NCBI GenBank assembly: GCA_023435565.1
Contig: JAEYRN010000077.1
Location: 1 to 23,800, forward strand
DNA length: 23,800 nt
Source: Bacillota bacterium
Lineage (GTDB): Bacteria; Bacillota; UBA4882; UBA8346
Direction: 5' to 3'
Positions 1-8,847 of this stretch are shown here, piece by piece. The position numbers and the translations under genes were made by a program. Under the pieces are notes generated by a model. That model was not told the origin of the DNA. It ran no database searches and was given only the letters and a program-made list of their open reading frames with translations. How positions within the stretch are numbered: position 1 is the stretch's first letter; each line of letters starts with the position of its first letter.

Positions 1-1
1 T

Positions 2-127
2 GGAACGGATAATATGCCGCGATATGCATCGGCTGCACTCATCGCCGCAGCGCCTACCGTATTATTATACCTTTTAGGTCATCGTTGGATAATTCAAGGA
101 ACCTTAGCCGGGGCTTTGAAGGGTTAA
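2..127 (+). CDS. Carbohydrate ABC transporter permease, C-terminal end (partial)
   Basis: The window opens inside a gene. The frame starting at base 2 reads 41 residues to a TAA at 125-127 and ends in IIQGTLAGALKG. Permeases of the MalG/CUT1 type typically end in a similar way (Q-x-hydrophobic-x-x-G-x-x-x-G-A-x-K-G). The visible part holds the last hydrophobic segment (LIAAAPTVLLYLLG) and the short cytoplasmic tail. By family, the protein would be an inner-membrane subunit of a sugar importer. The rest of the operon lies upstream, outside the window. A strong hairpin terminator follows about 50 bases downstream. The substrate cannot be judged from this fragment. Confidence 0.75.
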   Translation, partial: GTDNMPRYASAALIAAAPTVLLYLLGHRWIIQGTLAGALKG

Positions 128-176
128 ATCACTATAAAACGATTCCAACTAGGTTCCTTTTAGAAAAATAAAGAAT

Positions 177-227
177 AAATCCACATCAACTTCCCTAGGT
201 TATCGTAAGACTGATGTGGATTTTTTT
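177..227 (+). terminator. Rho-independent terminator after the ABC permease
   Basis: Arms AATCCACATCA (178-188) and TGATGTGGATT (212-222) are perfectly complementary over 11 bp. They enclose a 23-base loop, and a run of seven T (221-227) follows directly. It ends the sugar-transporter operon. Confidence 0.85.
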
Positions 228-386
228 ATTATTTATCAAGTTATTTCTAATAACGTTTAATTGGGATTAATTTTAGTAACATGATAATATCTAGTCCATC
301 TTGCTTCAATCCTAAAAAAAGCGTAAAATAGATTATAGCAGGCCTTTTATTTTTCCAACATATCTTTTTATTAATGGAGCCATCAT

Positions 387-1073
387 ATGAAGCCTAAAGC
401 AATAGTTTTTGACCTTTTTGGAACCTTGGTGGATATGTTCCCATTTGAAGAAAATGAATGTGTCTGGGAGATGGCTTATATTCTGGAAGCTCCCCAACAG
501 GAATTTGCCCGAAGTTGGTTTAACTCTTTTAAACAACGGGAATTGGGTGAATTTGCAACTATAAAAGCCAGTATTGAATATGTATGTAACGCTGTAGGTA
601 TTGTTCCTGACAGTTCTAAAATTATGAAAGCAACCAAGACGTTATTAGACTTTACCTTTAAAACTCTTACTCCAAGGGCTGAAGCTATGGAAACTCTTAA
701 ACTTCTAAAAAAGGAAGGATTTAAAATCGGTCTAATTAGTGGCGGCTCAATGGAGGTGCCCCTGGTTTGGCCGTCAACCCAATTGTCTTCACTCATTGAC
801 ACTTCTACCTTCTCTTGTCTGGTAGGAATTAAAAAACCCGATCCTCGAATTTATAAAGAAAATTGTAAACAAATGAAGGTTGCTCCGGAAGAATGCATAT
901 ATATAGGGGACGGTAGTAGCGCGGAACTACGGGGAGCCTTGGAGGTTGGAATGCGTCCCGCGTTAATTAGAGTTGATTATGACCGTGAGTATGACAATTA
1001 CCGTGACATTACCGATTGGAAAGGGACTGTAATTTATTCATTAAAAGAGGTTAAGGGATTACTAGCATCATAA
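387..1073 (+). CDS. HAD-superfamily hydrolase (subfamily IA)
   Basis: A cytoplasmic phosphatase-like enzyme of 228 residues, the usual size for HAD subfamily IA. Motif I is FDLFGTL with nucleophile Asp9. Motif II is the LISGG stretch near residue 118. Motif III is the lysine of KKPDP, and motif IV is IGDGSSAE. A helical cap domain fits between motifs I and II (about residues 18-90). The ATG at 387 follows GGAG at 376-379 with a 7-base gap. It is a single-gene unit: the previous operon is terminated at 227, and the next gene is convergent. The substrate is not predictable; nucleotide or sugar phosphates are common for this family. Confidence 0.85.
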   Translation: MKPKAIVFDLFGTLVDMFPFEENECVWEMAYILEAPQQEFARSWFNSFKQRELGEFATIKASIEYVCNAVGIVPDSSKIMKATKTLLDFTFKTLTPRAEAMETLKLLKKEGFKIGLISGGSMEVPLVWPSTQLSSLIDTSTFSCLVGIKKPDPRIYKENCKQMKVAPEECIYIGDGSSAELRGALEVGMRPALIRVDYDREYDNYRDITDWKGTVIYSLKEVKGLLAS

Positions 1074-1090
1074 AACATTTAAAATGTTTT
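1072..1090. terminator. Short perfect inverted repeat between convergent genes
   Basis: AAAACATTT (1072-1080) and AAATGTTTT (1082-1090) are perfect complements around one central base. They overlap the end of the HAD hydrolase gene. This could be a weak bidirectional terminator for the two convergent genes, but the stem is all A/T except one pair and there is almost no loop. Confidence 0.3.
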
Positions 1091-1178
1091 GACAATTACC
1101 GCAAAGCTATTTTATACCAGATAAACTGTCTAATTATCCATTTCAATCAGCCCTATTTTTTTATAACAGAATGTAATA

Positions 1179-2429
1179 TTACTTATCATGGTTTCCTTCA
1201 GTTCTTGTTTTAACCAAGACATACTTTTTTGACAAGTGAATAAATAATGAAACTATCAATAATACTCCCAAGATAATCAATTGTTGTTTTCCGGTAAAAA
1301 CGATTCTCTCTAAAGGGTTAAATTTTGTTCCGACTGGAACAACCGGATGTGACACGGAGGTTACTGCTGCCGCTAGTGGGCCTAATAAGATCCAAGTATA
1401 AAAAGCCGCAAAAACACCGTGTAGTAGACGGGCAATTACATATGGTCCCATCCTTATGTCCGTATCATGAATGACACTGGCCACCTGTCCATGTACACAT
1501 AACCCACTCCAAGCAATAATCCAGCTTGCTATAACAATTTTATCAAGCAATGGAACAGCAGCCCGGCTTACAGCCATCGTCCCCAGATCAATTTCTAAAA
1601 TACCTCCGAAGACCGCTGTGGCCAAGTTGGGATTGATGTTAAAAAGCTTCAAAATATTACTGATTAACGGAGTTACCATGTTTAAAATTCCAAAAACAGT
1701 GGCCATCCTTACTAATACCGAAAACAACATAATAAAACCGCCAATCATTAGTAGGGTGCCCATTGATTCCTTAACTGCGTCTCCCATTAAACGTCCAAAT
1801 GGTCGGCCATCATCACGGCGAGCTTTGAATAAAGCCCGGGCCGCGCGACGGAAAATCCCTTCCTGCTTGGCTTCTTCCATACTGCTATCCTTTAACGGAC
1901 GATCATGATAATGATAATATTTAAAAAGGAACCCAACCGTAAAACTCGCTATATAATGGGCAATCGCTAGGATAACTCCCAAGTCGGGACGTCCGAACAT
2001 TCCTACTGCTACGGCGCCGAAAATAAATAAGGGGTCGGCTGTATTAGTAAAAGATAGTAACCGTTCCCCTTCGATTTTGGTACACATTCGGCTACGGCGA
2101 AACTTTCCGGTAATCACGGCGTCCATTGGATATCCGGCAGCTAACCCCATCGAAAGAGCAAAAGCCCCCACTCCGGGAACATTAAACAAAGGGCGCATCA
2201 ATGGTTCCAGTAACACACCGATAAAATGCACCACTCCCATGCCCAGCATTATTTCGGATAAAACAAAAAACGGCAATAATGATGGGAGTACTATTTCCCA
2301 AAAAATCTTCAATCCTCCAATAGCTGCATTTACTCCATCTTCGGGATATATAACTAATGAAAGCGTAATCAGAGATATTAACCCTGCTCCGGCAAGAACG
2401 TTGATTCGCTTTAAGATTAGTATCCGCAT
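1179..2429 (-). CDS. ylbJ: Sporulation integral membrane protein YlbJ
   Basis: A 416-residue polytopic membrane protein with about eight hydrophobic segments, starting at residues 12-30 and ending near 388-405. Family traits include the N-terminal PSLLPFFVLSEIM segment, the AAGYPMDAVITGKF stretch, and gate-type segments around LLMIGGFIMLFSVL and GGILEIDLGT. The length is close to that of Bacillus YlbJ. In Bacillus the gene belongs to the mother-cell sporulation programme and is needed for spore cortex formation and heat resistance; its transport role is not settled. An AGGAGGGG ribosome binding site stands 5 bases before the ATG. This gene is the main evidence that the organism makes endospores. 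Confidence 0.88.
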   Translation of the reverse strand: MRILILKRINVLAGAGLISLITLSLVIYPEDGVNAAIGGLKIFWEIVLPSLLPFFVLSEIMLGMGVVHFIGVLLEPLMRPLFNVPGVGAFALSMGLAAGYPMDAVITGKFRRSRMCTKIEGERLLSFTNTADPLFIFGAVAVGMFGRPDLGVILAIAHYIASFTVGFLFKYYHYHDRPLKDSSMEEAKQEGIFRRAARALFKARRDDGRPFGRLMGDAVKESMGTLLMIGGFIMLFSVLVRMATVFGILNMVTPLISNILKLFNINPNLATAVFGGILEIDLGTMAVSRAAVPLLDKIVIASWIIAWSGLCVHGQVASVIHDTDIRMGPYVIARLLHGVFAAFYTWILLGPLAAAVTSVSHPVVPVGTKFNPLERIVFTGKQQLIILGVLLIVSLFIHLSKKYVLVKTRTEGNHDK

Positions 2430-2637
2430 TATTGCCCCTCCTAGTAAAATAAGTTAGGTTATTTTTTTTTTTAACCCTAAAGCCTGGATTCAAACCTAGG
2501 TTTTATGTCCTACTTTTTAAGTATATGGCTGTCTTTAAGCTAATAGAAGATGAACTAGCATTCCAATAATAAAGGAAAGAAATATATTGCTTACTTTATA
2601 AGATTGAAGGAGAAAGGGATTAAGTATTTAATCTATA

Positions 2638-2720
2638 TATGTTGAAATAAATTTTGATTATACTTTTCCATCCTTAAACCATGGATGGAAAAGAGCAATT
2701 ACTGTATTTATTTCAACATA
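2638..2720. repeat. Nested palindromic element 1
   Basis: Outer arms of 15 bases (2638-2652 and 2706-2720, TATGTTGAAATAAAT and its complement) are perfect. Inside them sits a second perfect 11-bp hairpin, CTTTTCCATCC (2663-2673) with GGATGGAAAAG (2683-2693). It lies in the 389-base gap between divergent ylbJ and the exonuclease gene. No coding frame of note crosses it. The outer arm resembles that of the next element. Function unknown: a small mobile palindrome or a regulatory structure are both possible. Confidence 0.7.
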
Positions 2721-2735
2721 TGAATCATGGAAAAC

Positions 2736-2779
2736 ATGTCGCAATAATCCACGCTTATCCAAGAAACTTATTGCGACAT
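2736..2779. repeat. Palindromic element 2, related to element 1
   Basis: Perfect 12-bp arms ATGTCGCAATAA (2736-2747) and its complement (2768-2779) enclose 20 bases. The arm matches the arm of the preceding element (ATGTTGAAATAA) at 10 of 12 positions, so the two are probably diverged copies. It ends 39 bases before the exonuclease start and could therefore affect that gene's promoter or leader. Confidence 0.65.
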
Positions 2780-2818
2780 ATATATAATTGTGAATAAATA
2801 ATTATTGAGGTAATTTAA

Positions 2819-3430
2819 ATGAATTTTGAATTAATACATATCGCTGGAGATATTGACCCTAATTGGGGGAAAGCCGCATTTATCGATGTCGAGACCACCG
2901 GTTTGAACCCATCCCACGAAGAAATTATTGAACTTGCTATTATTCTTTTTGCATTCGATCAGGATTCGGGAAAGATCGTGGGGATTATTGACGAGTATAT
3001 AGGGTTACGTGAGCCTTCATGTCCTATTTCACAAGGAGCGTATATGGTCCATCGAATTAGTAAACAAACCGTCCAAGGAAAGAAACTGGACCAGATTAAA
3101 ATTGAAGCCCTAATTAAACAAGCTGATTTTTTAATCGCTCATAATGCCGGATTTGATAAGGGTTTTGTAGGAAGATTATTTCCGGTGGCACTTTTAAAGT
3201 CGTGGTATTGTTCGATGAATGGCATCAAATGGTATCAAAAGGGATACCCGTCAAAAGCGCTTCAAAAATTATTAATTGCTCACCAAATAAAAGTTGATCG
3301 GGCCCATCGGGCAGATGCCGACGTCCGAGCCTGTCTTTTGTTACTTTCGCAAAATAATAAAGAAGGAATTACATATTTGCTTGAATTAATCAAAGGATAT
3401 CGGCAAAAACATGATCCAAGAGTCGTTTAA
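2819..3430 (+). CDS. DnaQ-like (DEDDh) 3'-5' exonuclease
   Basis: A stand-alone exonuclease domain of 203 residues, related to the proofreading epsilon subunit and exonuclease domains of DNA polymerase III. The acidic metal-binding residues are in place: Asp23 and Glu25 in FIDVETTGL (ExoI), Asp113 in AHNAGFDKGF (ExoII), and His163 with Asp168 in HRADADVRA (ExoIII, h type). It should remove nucleotides from 3' ends of DNA or RNA using two metal ions. The gene starts at an ATG preceded by TTGAGG. No polymerase or helicase domain is attached. The neighbours give no functional context, and the next gene is convergent. Confidence 0.85.
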   Translation: MNFELIHIAGDIDPNWGKAAFIDVETTGLNPSHEEIIELAIILFAFDQDSGKIVGIIDEYIGLREPSCPISQGAYMVHRISKQTVQGKKLDQIKIEALIKQADFLIAHNAGFDKGFVGRLFPVALLKSWYCSMNGIKWYQKGYPSKALQKLLIAHQIKVDRAHRADADVRACLLLLSQNNKEGITYLLELIKGYRQKHDPRVV

Positions 3431-3466
3431 TCAATACTACAACTTTCCTACCTTTAAATTTTACAG

Positions 3467-4168
3467 TTAAGCGATAAACCGATACCCTACCCCCCAAATT
3501 GTCTCAATATACAGAGGATTGGCAGGATCGAACTCAATTTTCTCGCGAAGTTTTCGGATATGCACCGTTAAAGTCGCTAAATCTCCCATTGCTTCCAACC
3601 CCCAAACCCGTTCGAAAAGTTCTTCCTTGCCGAATACCCGATCAGGGTTGTTTGCCAACATGAACAATAAATCATACTCCTTAGTAGTCAGGTTTACTTC
3701 TCGGCCATTGATATATACTCGCCGGGAAGTTTTATCAATGCTAAGACCACGGATCTCAATCATTTCTCTTTTAGAATTAGCCTTTCCGGTTAATCTTTCA
3801 AAACGGGCCAAATGTGCTTTGGCCCGGGCAACCAATTCACTTGGGCTGAAAGGTTTGGTTATATAGTCATCGGCCCCCAAACCCAACCCCCGAATTTTAT
3901 CGATATCTTCTTTTTTTGCCGAGACCATTAAGATTGGAATTTCTTTGGACACTCTAATCTGACGGCAGATTTCAAATCCATCAATTCCGGGAAGCATTAA
4001 ATCGAGAATAATTAAGTCATACTCACCGTCTTTAGCTTTGTTTAGCCCATTGTCACCCCTAGTTTCAATATCAGCCTCGAAACCATTAATTTCAAAATAA
4101 TCCCGTTCCAACTCAGCAATACTTAATTCATCCTCAATAATTAAAATTCGTTTCAATAAAGTCACCAA
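3467..4168 (-). CDS. OmpR/PhoB-family response regulator
   Basis: A DNA-binding response regulator of about 233 residues. The receiver domain (about 6-120) has the acidic pocket IIEDE, phospho-acceptor Asp56 in LDLMLPG, Ser83 at the switch position, and Lys105 in TKPFS. A winged-helix output domain follows (about 137-232: RVYINGREVNLTTKEYDLL through TIWGVGYRF). It lies 5 bases after the histidine kinase stop, so the two form an operon and probably a cognate pair. No ATG is available at the N-terminus. TTG at 4168 and GTG at 4165 are candidates, and the ribosome binding site is weak, suggesting translational coupling to the kinase gene. The target genes are unknown; the divergent micropeptide and metalloprotease genes are candidates. 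Confidence 0.88.
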   Translation of the reverse strand: MVTLLKRILIIEDELSIAELERDYFEINGFEADIETRGDNGLNKAKDGEYDLIILDLMLPGIDGFEICRQIRVSKEIPILMVSAKKEDIDKIRGLGLGADDYITKPFSPSELVARAKAHLARFERLTGKANSKREMIEIRGLSIDKTSRRVYINGREVNLTTKEYDLLFMLANNPDRVFGKEELFERVWGLEAMGDLATLTVHIRKLREKIEFDPANPLYIETIWGVGYRFIA

Positions 4169-4173
4169 CTTAT

Positions 4174-5655
4174 CTAAAATTTTTTTTCTAATTCGGCTAA
4201 TTTCCTTAGAGAAAAACCTATGGTTGTTCCCTTACCATACTCGCTTTCCGCCCAAATTTTTCCTTGATGTTCCTCAATAATCAGTTTAACCGTAGCAAGA
4301 CCTAAACCGCTACCTCCGGTTTCAGTGTTACGAGCTTGATCCGCCCTGAAAAACCGTTCGAAAATGAAAGGCAAATCTTTCGCTTTTATTCCCAAGCCAT
4401 TGTCGCTAATCAAAATGGAAACAAACGCCTCTTCCAAAACCAGCTTGACTGTTATCTCTTTAGATTTTTTGGAATCATCCATGTATTTAATTGAATTCTC
4501 TAGGATATTTATTAATACTCTCCGTAATTTGTCCCGATCAGCCTTGATAACAACCGGTACGTTACAATTAATACTTGTAAATAGCTTTATTCTTCTTTCA
4601 TTAAGTTCAAAAGCTAATTCCTCCAAAAAATCTATCAAAAAATGTTTCAAGTCTACTTGTTCGAAATTAAAAGGTATCTTGCCCAAGTCCAGCTTGGAGA
4701 AGAGAAATAATTCGTCGATCATCCGATCCAGATGGTTCACCTTGACATTAATAGTCTTTATATATTTATCAATCTTTTGGGGTGAATTAGCCACACCGTC
4801 GATAATTCCTTCTATATAACCCTTGATGGCGGTAACCGGCGTTTTTAAATCGTGTGAAATACCCGAGATAAGCTCTTTACGGTTTTTTTCATATTGTAGC
4901 TGAGCATTTATCGATTCCCGAAGCCGTCTTCGCATCTCTTCAAAAATAGTCGCCAACTCGCCCAATTCATCCCGGGAACGTGGTTCAATCTTGAAATCAA
5001 GGTCACCGGCGCTAATCCGTTGGGCAGCATCTTTTAGTAATCCTAACGGTTTAAGAATACCTTTGGAAACTACCCAGGTAAGGGCCCCATTGGTAAGGAC
5101 CAACGATAGTAATAAGACGACAATGATAATTATTAAAAAAAACATCAATTGTTTTACTATTTCCGATACATCCGAAATCAGATAAATCATTCCCGGGACA
5201 TTATCGGGATATAGGAATAAATACATTTTTAACGTATACAGTTTTTCTCCAATCTCAATAGGTTCTGGATTAATCGAATAATCTTTGTATTTAGGCAATA
5301 TCTTCAAAAATTCAGATTTGTTGAATCCTTGGGAAGTATACAAGGTCTTTCCGGCTTTTTTAACAATTAGCCCCGCTTTGTTTTTATCCAAATCCAACTC
5401 GTCTTCCAACTTCTTTAAACTATTCCTATCCTGAATTAATCCAGGATCAGCTTCAATTCGGCCGATTAGTTTTGAAAATATTTCGGTATTATCGTCCGTA
5501 ATTGTCATGAGGATTGATAGTTTACCATGAAGCTTCTCCCCATCATCAAACCGTTCCAATATGGCCCCTATTAATGAAAATGCCATAATAAATAAGATGA
5601 TCGGGATTACTACCATTGCAATATAAGATGTTAAAAGTTTTGTCTTGATTAGCAT
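4174..5655 (-). CDS. Sensor histidine kinase
   Basis: A membrane-bound HAMP-type histidine kinase of 493 residues. Transmembrane segment 1 covers about residues 9-31 and segment 2 about 171-189. They flank an extracytoplasmic sensor domain of about 140 residues. A HAMP linker follows (about 195-248), then the dimerisation domain with phospho-acceptor His268 in SHDLKTP. The ATPase domain has the N box around Asn387, the G1 box DNGLGI (418-423), an F box FIFERFF, and the G2 box GGSGLGL (447-453). The ATG at 5655 has GAGG upstream. It is the first gene of the operon with the regulator. The sensor domain is not one I recognise, so the signal is unknown. Confidence 0.9.
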   Translation of the reverse strand: MLIKTKLLTSYIAMVVIPIILFIMAFSLIGAILERFDDGEKLHGKLSILMTITDDNTEIFSKLIGRIEADPGLIQDRNSLKKLEDELDLDKNKAGLIVKKAGKTLYTSQGFNKSEFLKILPKYKDYSINPEPIEIGEKLYTLKMYLFLYPDNVPGMIYLISDVSEIVKQLMFFLIIIIVVLLLSLVLTNGALTWVVSKGILKPLGLLKDAAQRISAGDLDFKIEPRSRDELGELATIFEEMRRRLRESINAQLQYEKNRKELISGISHDLKTPVTAIKGYIEGIIDGVANSPQKIDKYIKTINVKVNHLDRMIDELFLFSKLDLGKIPFNFEQVDLKHFLIDFLEELAFELNERRIKLFTSINCNVPVVIKADRDKLRRVLINILENSIKYMDDSKKSKEITVKLVLEEAFVSILISDNGLGIKAKDLPFIFERFFRADQARNTETGGSGLGLATVKLIIEEHQGKIWAESEYGKGTTIGFSLRKLAELEKKF

Positions 5656-5822
5656 TCCTTAACCTCAAATACACATTGTAATATTAAAAGATTGAACTTT
5701 TAGCTAATAGATCAATTATATCTCTTAAAACTAAAAACCTTTTAATTCATCCTTAAATATTTCCAAAGAAAAAACGAAACAATTTTATTTTTTATTAATA
5801 ATTTTTTAGAACCTTCTAATAC

Positions 5823-5851
5823 TTGATTAAGATCAGATTTAGATTCATAAT
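5823..5851 (+). promoter_or_regulatory. Sigma-A-like promoter for the micropeptide/metalloprotease unit
   Basis: TTGATT (5823-5828) and CATAAT (5846-5851) are separated by exactly 17 bases, about 90 bases before the micropeptide start. Both boxes are near consensus. The rest of the 286-base gap between this unit and the divergent kinase gene is AT-rich, with nothing else clear except the leader hairpin. Confidence 0.5.
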
Positions 5852-5867
5852 GTACAATTTTCCAAGT

Positions 5868-5916
5868 GGTACTACCGGATCTTAGTGAAAATTATTAGGT
5901 TTTTTCCGGAAGTATC
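5868..5916 (+). promoter_or_regulatory. Leader inverted repeat upstream of the micropeptide
   Basis: GGTACTACCGGA (5868-5879) pairs with TCCGGAAGTATC (5905-5916) at about 10 of 12 positions. It lies between the predicted promoter and the ribosome binding site of the 5942 gene. It could be an operator, an mRNA-stabilising hairpin or an attenuator; it is not followed by a T run. Confidence 0.35.
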
Positions 5917-5941
5917 ATATAAAAACAACGAGGTGAAAGTA

Positions 5942-6040
5942 ATGTTAAGCAAAATCAAATCCATAATTGGATTAGCAGCCGTCTTCCTAATCGGTACTTT
6001 AATACCGTTCACCTATGCAGAAAAAAATGGTACTGAATAA
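5942..6040 (+). CDS. Exported 32-residue micropeptide
   Basis: A very short gene with a strong ribosome binding site, GAGGTGA, 7 bases before its ATG. The product has 32 residues: two lysines near the N-terminus, a hydrophobic core (IIGLAAVFLIGTLIPF), then TYA and a six-residue tail EKNGTE. This is a complete signal-peptide layout with a cleavage site after TYA, leaving almost no mature protein. It is divergent from the two-component operon and lies 46 bases before the metalloprotease start, apparently in the same transcript. Possible roles are a secreted or signal-derived peptide, a leader that sets downstream translation, or the stub of a decayed secreted-protein gene. I do not recognise a family. 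Confidence 0.5.
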   Translation: MLSKIKSIIGLAAVFLIGTLIPFTYAEKNGTE

Positions 6041-6086
6041 AAAAAAATAATTTATGATATAAATACAATCTTTGGAGGTTATCATT

Positions 6087-8729
6087 TTGCGAATCAGTAA
6101 ATTTATTATATTAACAGCAGTTTTGCTCTTTACATCTTCGGCTGCTTTTGCCTGGTCAGATTGGCTGACGCTTAAAACCGAACATTTCACTGTTTTTTAT
6201 AAGCCCGAACATGAAACCGAAGCCCGCCAAGTCTTGGAGACTCTGGAATATTACCGTCCGCAAGTAGAAACTCTCTGCGGTAACGAAGCATTCCATTTCC
6301 CAATTGTAATCGATGATCTTGGGATTATGGTCAATGGGTTTAGTGACCCGGTTAATTCCAACATTCACCTTTTTCGATATTCACCCGGTCCATGGGCAGG
6401 GACTGAAAATTGGTGGACTCTAGCCGGTGTCCACGAATATACTCATCAGCTATCTCTTTCAAAAACCGGAGGCGTGCCGAAATTCATCGGCGACCTTTTT
6501 GGAAACCGGTTTGAGTTGATGCCGAACATGATGACGCCAGGATGGATTATTGAAGGAATCACGGTTTACAATGAATCACAACTCTCTCGATACCAGGGCC
6601 GCTTAAATGATGGTTTATTTGACGCTCATATCGGCGCTCGAGTGGCTGAAGGCAAACTCCCATCTATTTTGGAAGGAACCTATACGCCTCTAGAATATCC
6701 GGGAAGAAGCGGTATATATAATTTCGGCGGCGAATTTTTTCAATATCTGGCCAATACTTATGGCGAGGAGAAGTTTACCCGTTTCTTCGCGGAAAACGGT
6801 TCATCACTCTTGGGAATCTTACCTGTGGCCAACTTTTTTCCAGTTATAACCATCGATCGCAGTGCCAAGAAAGTTTATGATAAATCCTTCCCCCAACTTT
6901 GGCAAGAATGGCAACAGTATGAAAAAAAACGTTTCAAGGATTTCCGGATTGAGGGTAAACAAATTACCAATACCGGATGGAATGTGGCTTCTCCAGTAAT
7001 TTATGATAATAAATTGTATTATCAACGAAGTTATCCCAAAAAAGCGAATGCATTCAACGCTTACATGTTTAATGAAATTATCCAAAAAGATCCTACCGGT
7101 AATAAAGAACAGGTAATTGCATCCACTACTTCCGGTTTTGTAACGCCTTTCAAAATAAAAGGTAACAAACTTTATTACACTACTTATGACTATAAACCGG
7201 GCTATGCCAATGCTTCCTTAAGAAGTTACGGTTATTACGCCGTACTTCGTCAAAAAGATTTAAGATCAAATAAAGAACGGATAATTTTAAAAAATGATTT
7301 ACGCTCCTTTGAAGTATTGGATGATGGTAACATTATTTATACCAAAGACCTGAAAACAAGTTTCGGTTCTGAAGTTTATCTGCTTGACCTTGTCTTGAAT
7401 ACTTCAACGAAATTGTTTGATACCGAGTATCTCATCGAAGAAATGATTGTTTCCGGAGAAAAAATCATTGTTACAGCTAGGAAAGACTGGGAAACCTTCA
7501 GTATATATTCATTAGATTTGAACTCCCGAAAATTTACCCCGGTAGTAGATACTCCTTACCAGGAATACGGTATTTCACTTGAGGATACTCGTCTTTTCTT
7601 CACTGCCAACTATCAAAAAAGAATCTTCAGTTATTGTTATGATTTTGGCAGCGGCCAATTCTTCCGGTTAACCGAAAATGGTATGGCTGCCTATCCTATC
7701 TATGATCAACTCCATAATCAGCTTTATTATGTTGGAATGAATTCAAACGGGTACGATTTATACCAAAAAAACGCAGATTTCGTTGAATTTGAACTGCCTC
7801 AAAGTCCAGCTACCATTCCCCCTGTTTTCACTTTAAAAGAAAGTGAAATTACCAAAGGAACCTATGGAGATAACTTAAAAACCTTAACCCCTAAGTTCTG
7901 GCTGCCTCTATTCAACAGTGATACCGAACGTTACGGAGTTTACTTTAGAGGTTCGGATGCGGTATTGGACTTCCCAAGCTATACCTGTTCTTTGGGATAT
8001 GATTACAAAAACGAAAAATATTTCAGCAGTTTGGATCTGATGATTAATTATTTTGCTCCCTTCGAAGCCAGTATAAGTTATAAAGATGATGAAGAGAGAA
8101 CTGGTAGTCTTAGTATGTCCTACCCTTTAATCAACCGACTGGAGTCGGGAATCTCACATTTAAACATTGGGACTTCGCTTAATTACGACCCGGATTATAA
8201 AGACACCGAGATTGAACCGTTTTTTACTACCGGATTTCAGTATCCGAAGACCAAGGGTGATTTGACGGTACGCCTTCCGCATTCTACGTTAAAGAACGGC
8301 GACGAACGCTCCGGTGTATACGCCGAGCTAACTTTAAGCCAATATCTCCACCAAAGTGAACTAATGTTGAAAACAATCTATATTAACGATTCCGATAACC
8401 CGGATGACGTCTTTACGGAGATTCGCGGTTATGATGAAGAGTTAATCGCCAAAAAAGGCATGATTTACACTTTGGAATTTTCAAAGCCAATCTTGAAAAT
8501 ACGGAAAGGTCTTTGGAACCCTAATGTTTATTTTGAAGATGTGATAATAACTTTCTTTGGGGATGAAGCAGTTCCGGAAACCGGGGTGAAACAGTCTTCT
8601 AGAGGAATTGAACTTCATTTTGAAACCAAACTAATGTACTTTGCTCCATTGGACTGGGGATACCGGTTCGTTCGGAACAATGAGGACCAAAACGGCCATG
8701 AGGTTTTTGTGAAAACTGTATTGGAATAA
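6087..8729 (+). CDS. Secreted zinc metalloprotease-like protein with beta-propeller and beta-rich C-terminus
   Basis: An 880-residue exported protein. The chosen start is TTG at 6087, 8 bases after GGAGG (6074-6078). An in-frame TTG at 6072 would sit on top of the binding site. A signal peptide covers residues 1-22 (cut after AFA). Residues about 25-250 resemble the peptidase MA/gluzincin group: HEYTH (116-120) gives the HExxH zinc site, and Glu156 in GWIIEG is the likely third ligand. The middle part (about 295-590) shows repeated short strand motifs such as NKLYY and NIIYT, typical of TolB/WD40-like propellers. The last 250 residues alternate like a beta-barrel or surface-antigen domain. 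If the C-terminus is a barrel, the protein sits in an outer membrane. The substrate is unknown. Confidence 0.7.
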   Translation: MRISKFIILTAVLLFTSSAAFAWSDWLTLKTEHFTVFYKPEHETEARQVLETLEYYRPQVETLCGNEAFHFPIVIDDLGIMVNGFSDPVNSNIHLFRYSPGPWAGTENWWTLAGVHEYTHQLSLSKTGGVPKFIGDLFGNRFELMPNMMTPGWIIEGITVYNESQLSRYQGRLNDGLFDAHIGARVAEGKLPSILEGTYTPLEYPGRSGIYNFGGEFFQYLANTYGEEKFTRFFAENGSSLLGILPVANFFPVITIDRSAKKVYDKSFPQLWQEWQQYEKKRFKDFRIEGKQITNTGWNVASPVIYDNKLYYQRSYPKKANAFNAYMFNEIIQKDPTGNKEQVIASTTSGFVTPFKIKGNKLYYTTYDYKPGYANASLRSYGYYAVLRQKDLRSNKERIILKNDLRSFEVLDDGNIIYTKDLKTSFGSEVYLLDLVLNTSTKLFDTEYLIEEMIVSGEKIIVTARKDWETFSIYSLDLNSRKFTPVVDTPYQEYGISLEDTRLFFTANYQKRIFSYCYDFGSGQFFRLTENGMAAYPIYDQLHNQLYYVGMNSNGYDLYQKNADFVEFELPQSPATIPPVFTLKESEITKGTYGDNLKTLTPKFWLPLFNSDTERYGVYFRGSDAVLDFPSYTCSLGYDYKNEKYFSSLDLMINYFAPFEASISYKDDEERTGSLSMSYPLINRLESGISHLNIGTSLNYDPDYKDTEIEPFFTTGFQYPKTKGDLTVRLPHSTLKNGDERSGVYAELTLSQYLHQSELMLKTIYINDSDNPDDVFTEIRGYDEELIAKKGMIYTLEFSKPILKIRKGLWNPNVYFEDVIITFFGDEAVPETGVKQSSRGIELHFETKLMYFAPLDWGYRFVRNNEDQNGHEVFVKTVLE

Positions 8730-8847
8730 ATGTCAAATTCCGCGGACTAATAATATATAAGAGAATTTCATAATATATAATATTTTAGCTTCAGCTCACA
8801 ATATATTGGTAATTATGCAATTCTCATATATGTAAGGGAGATTATAT

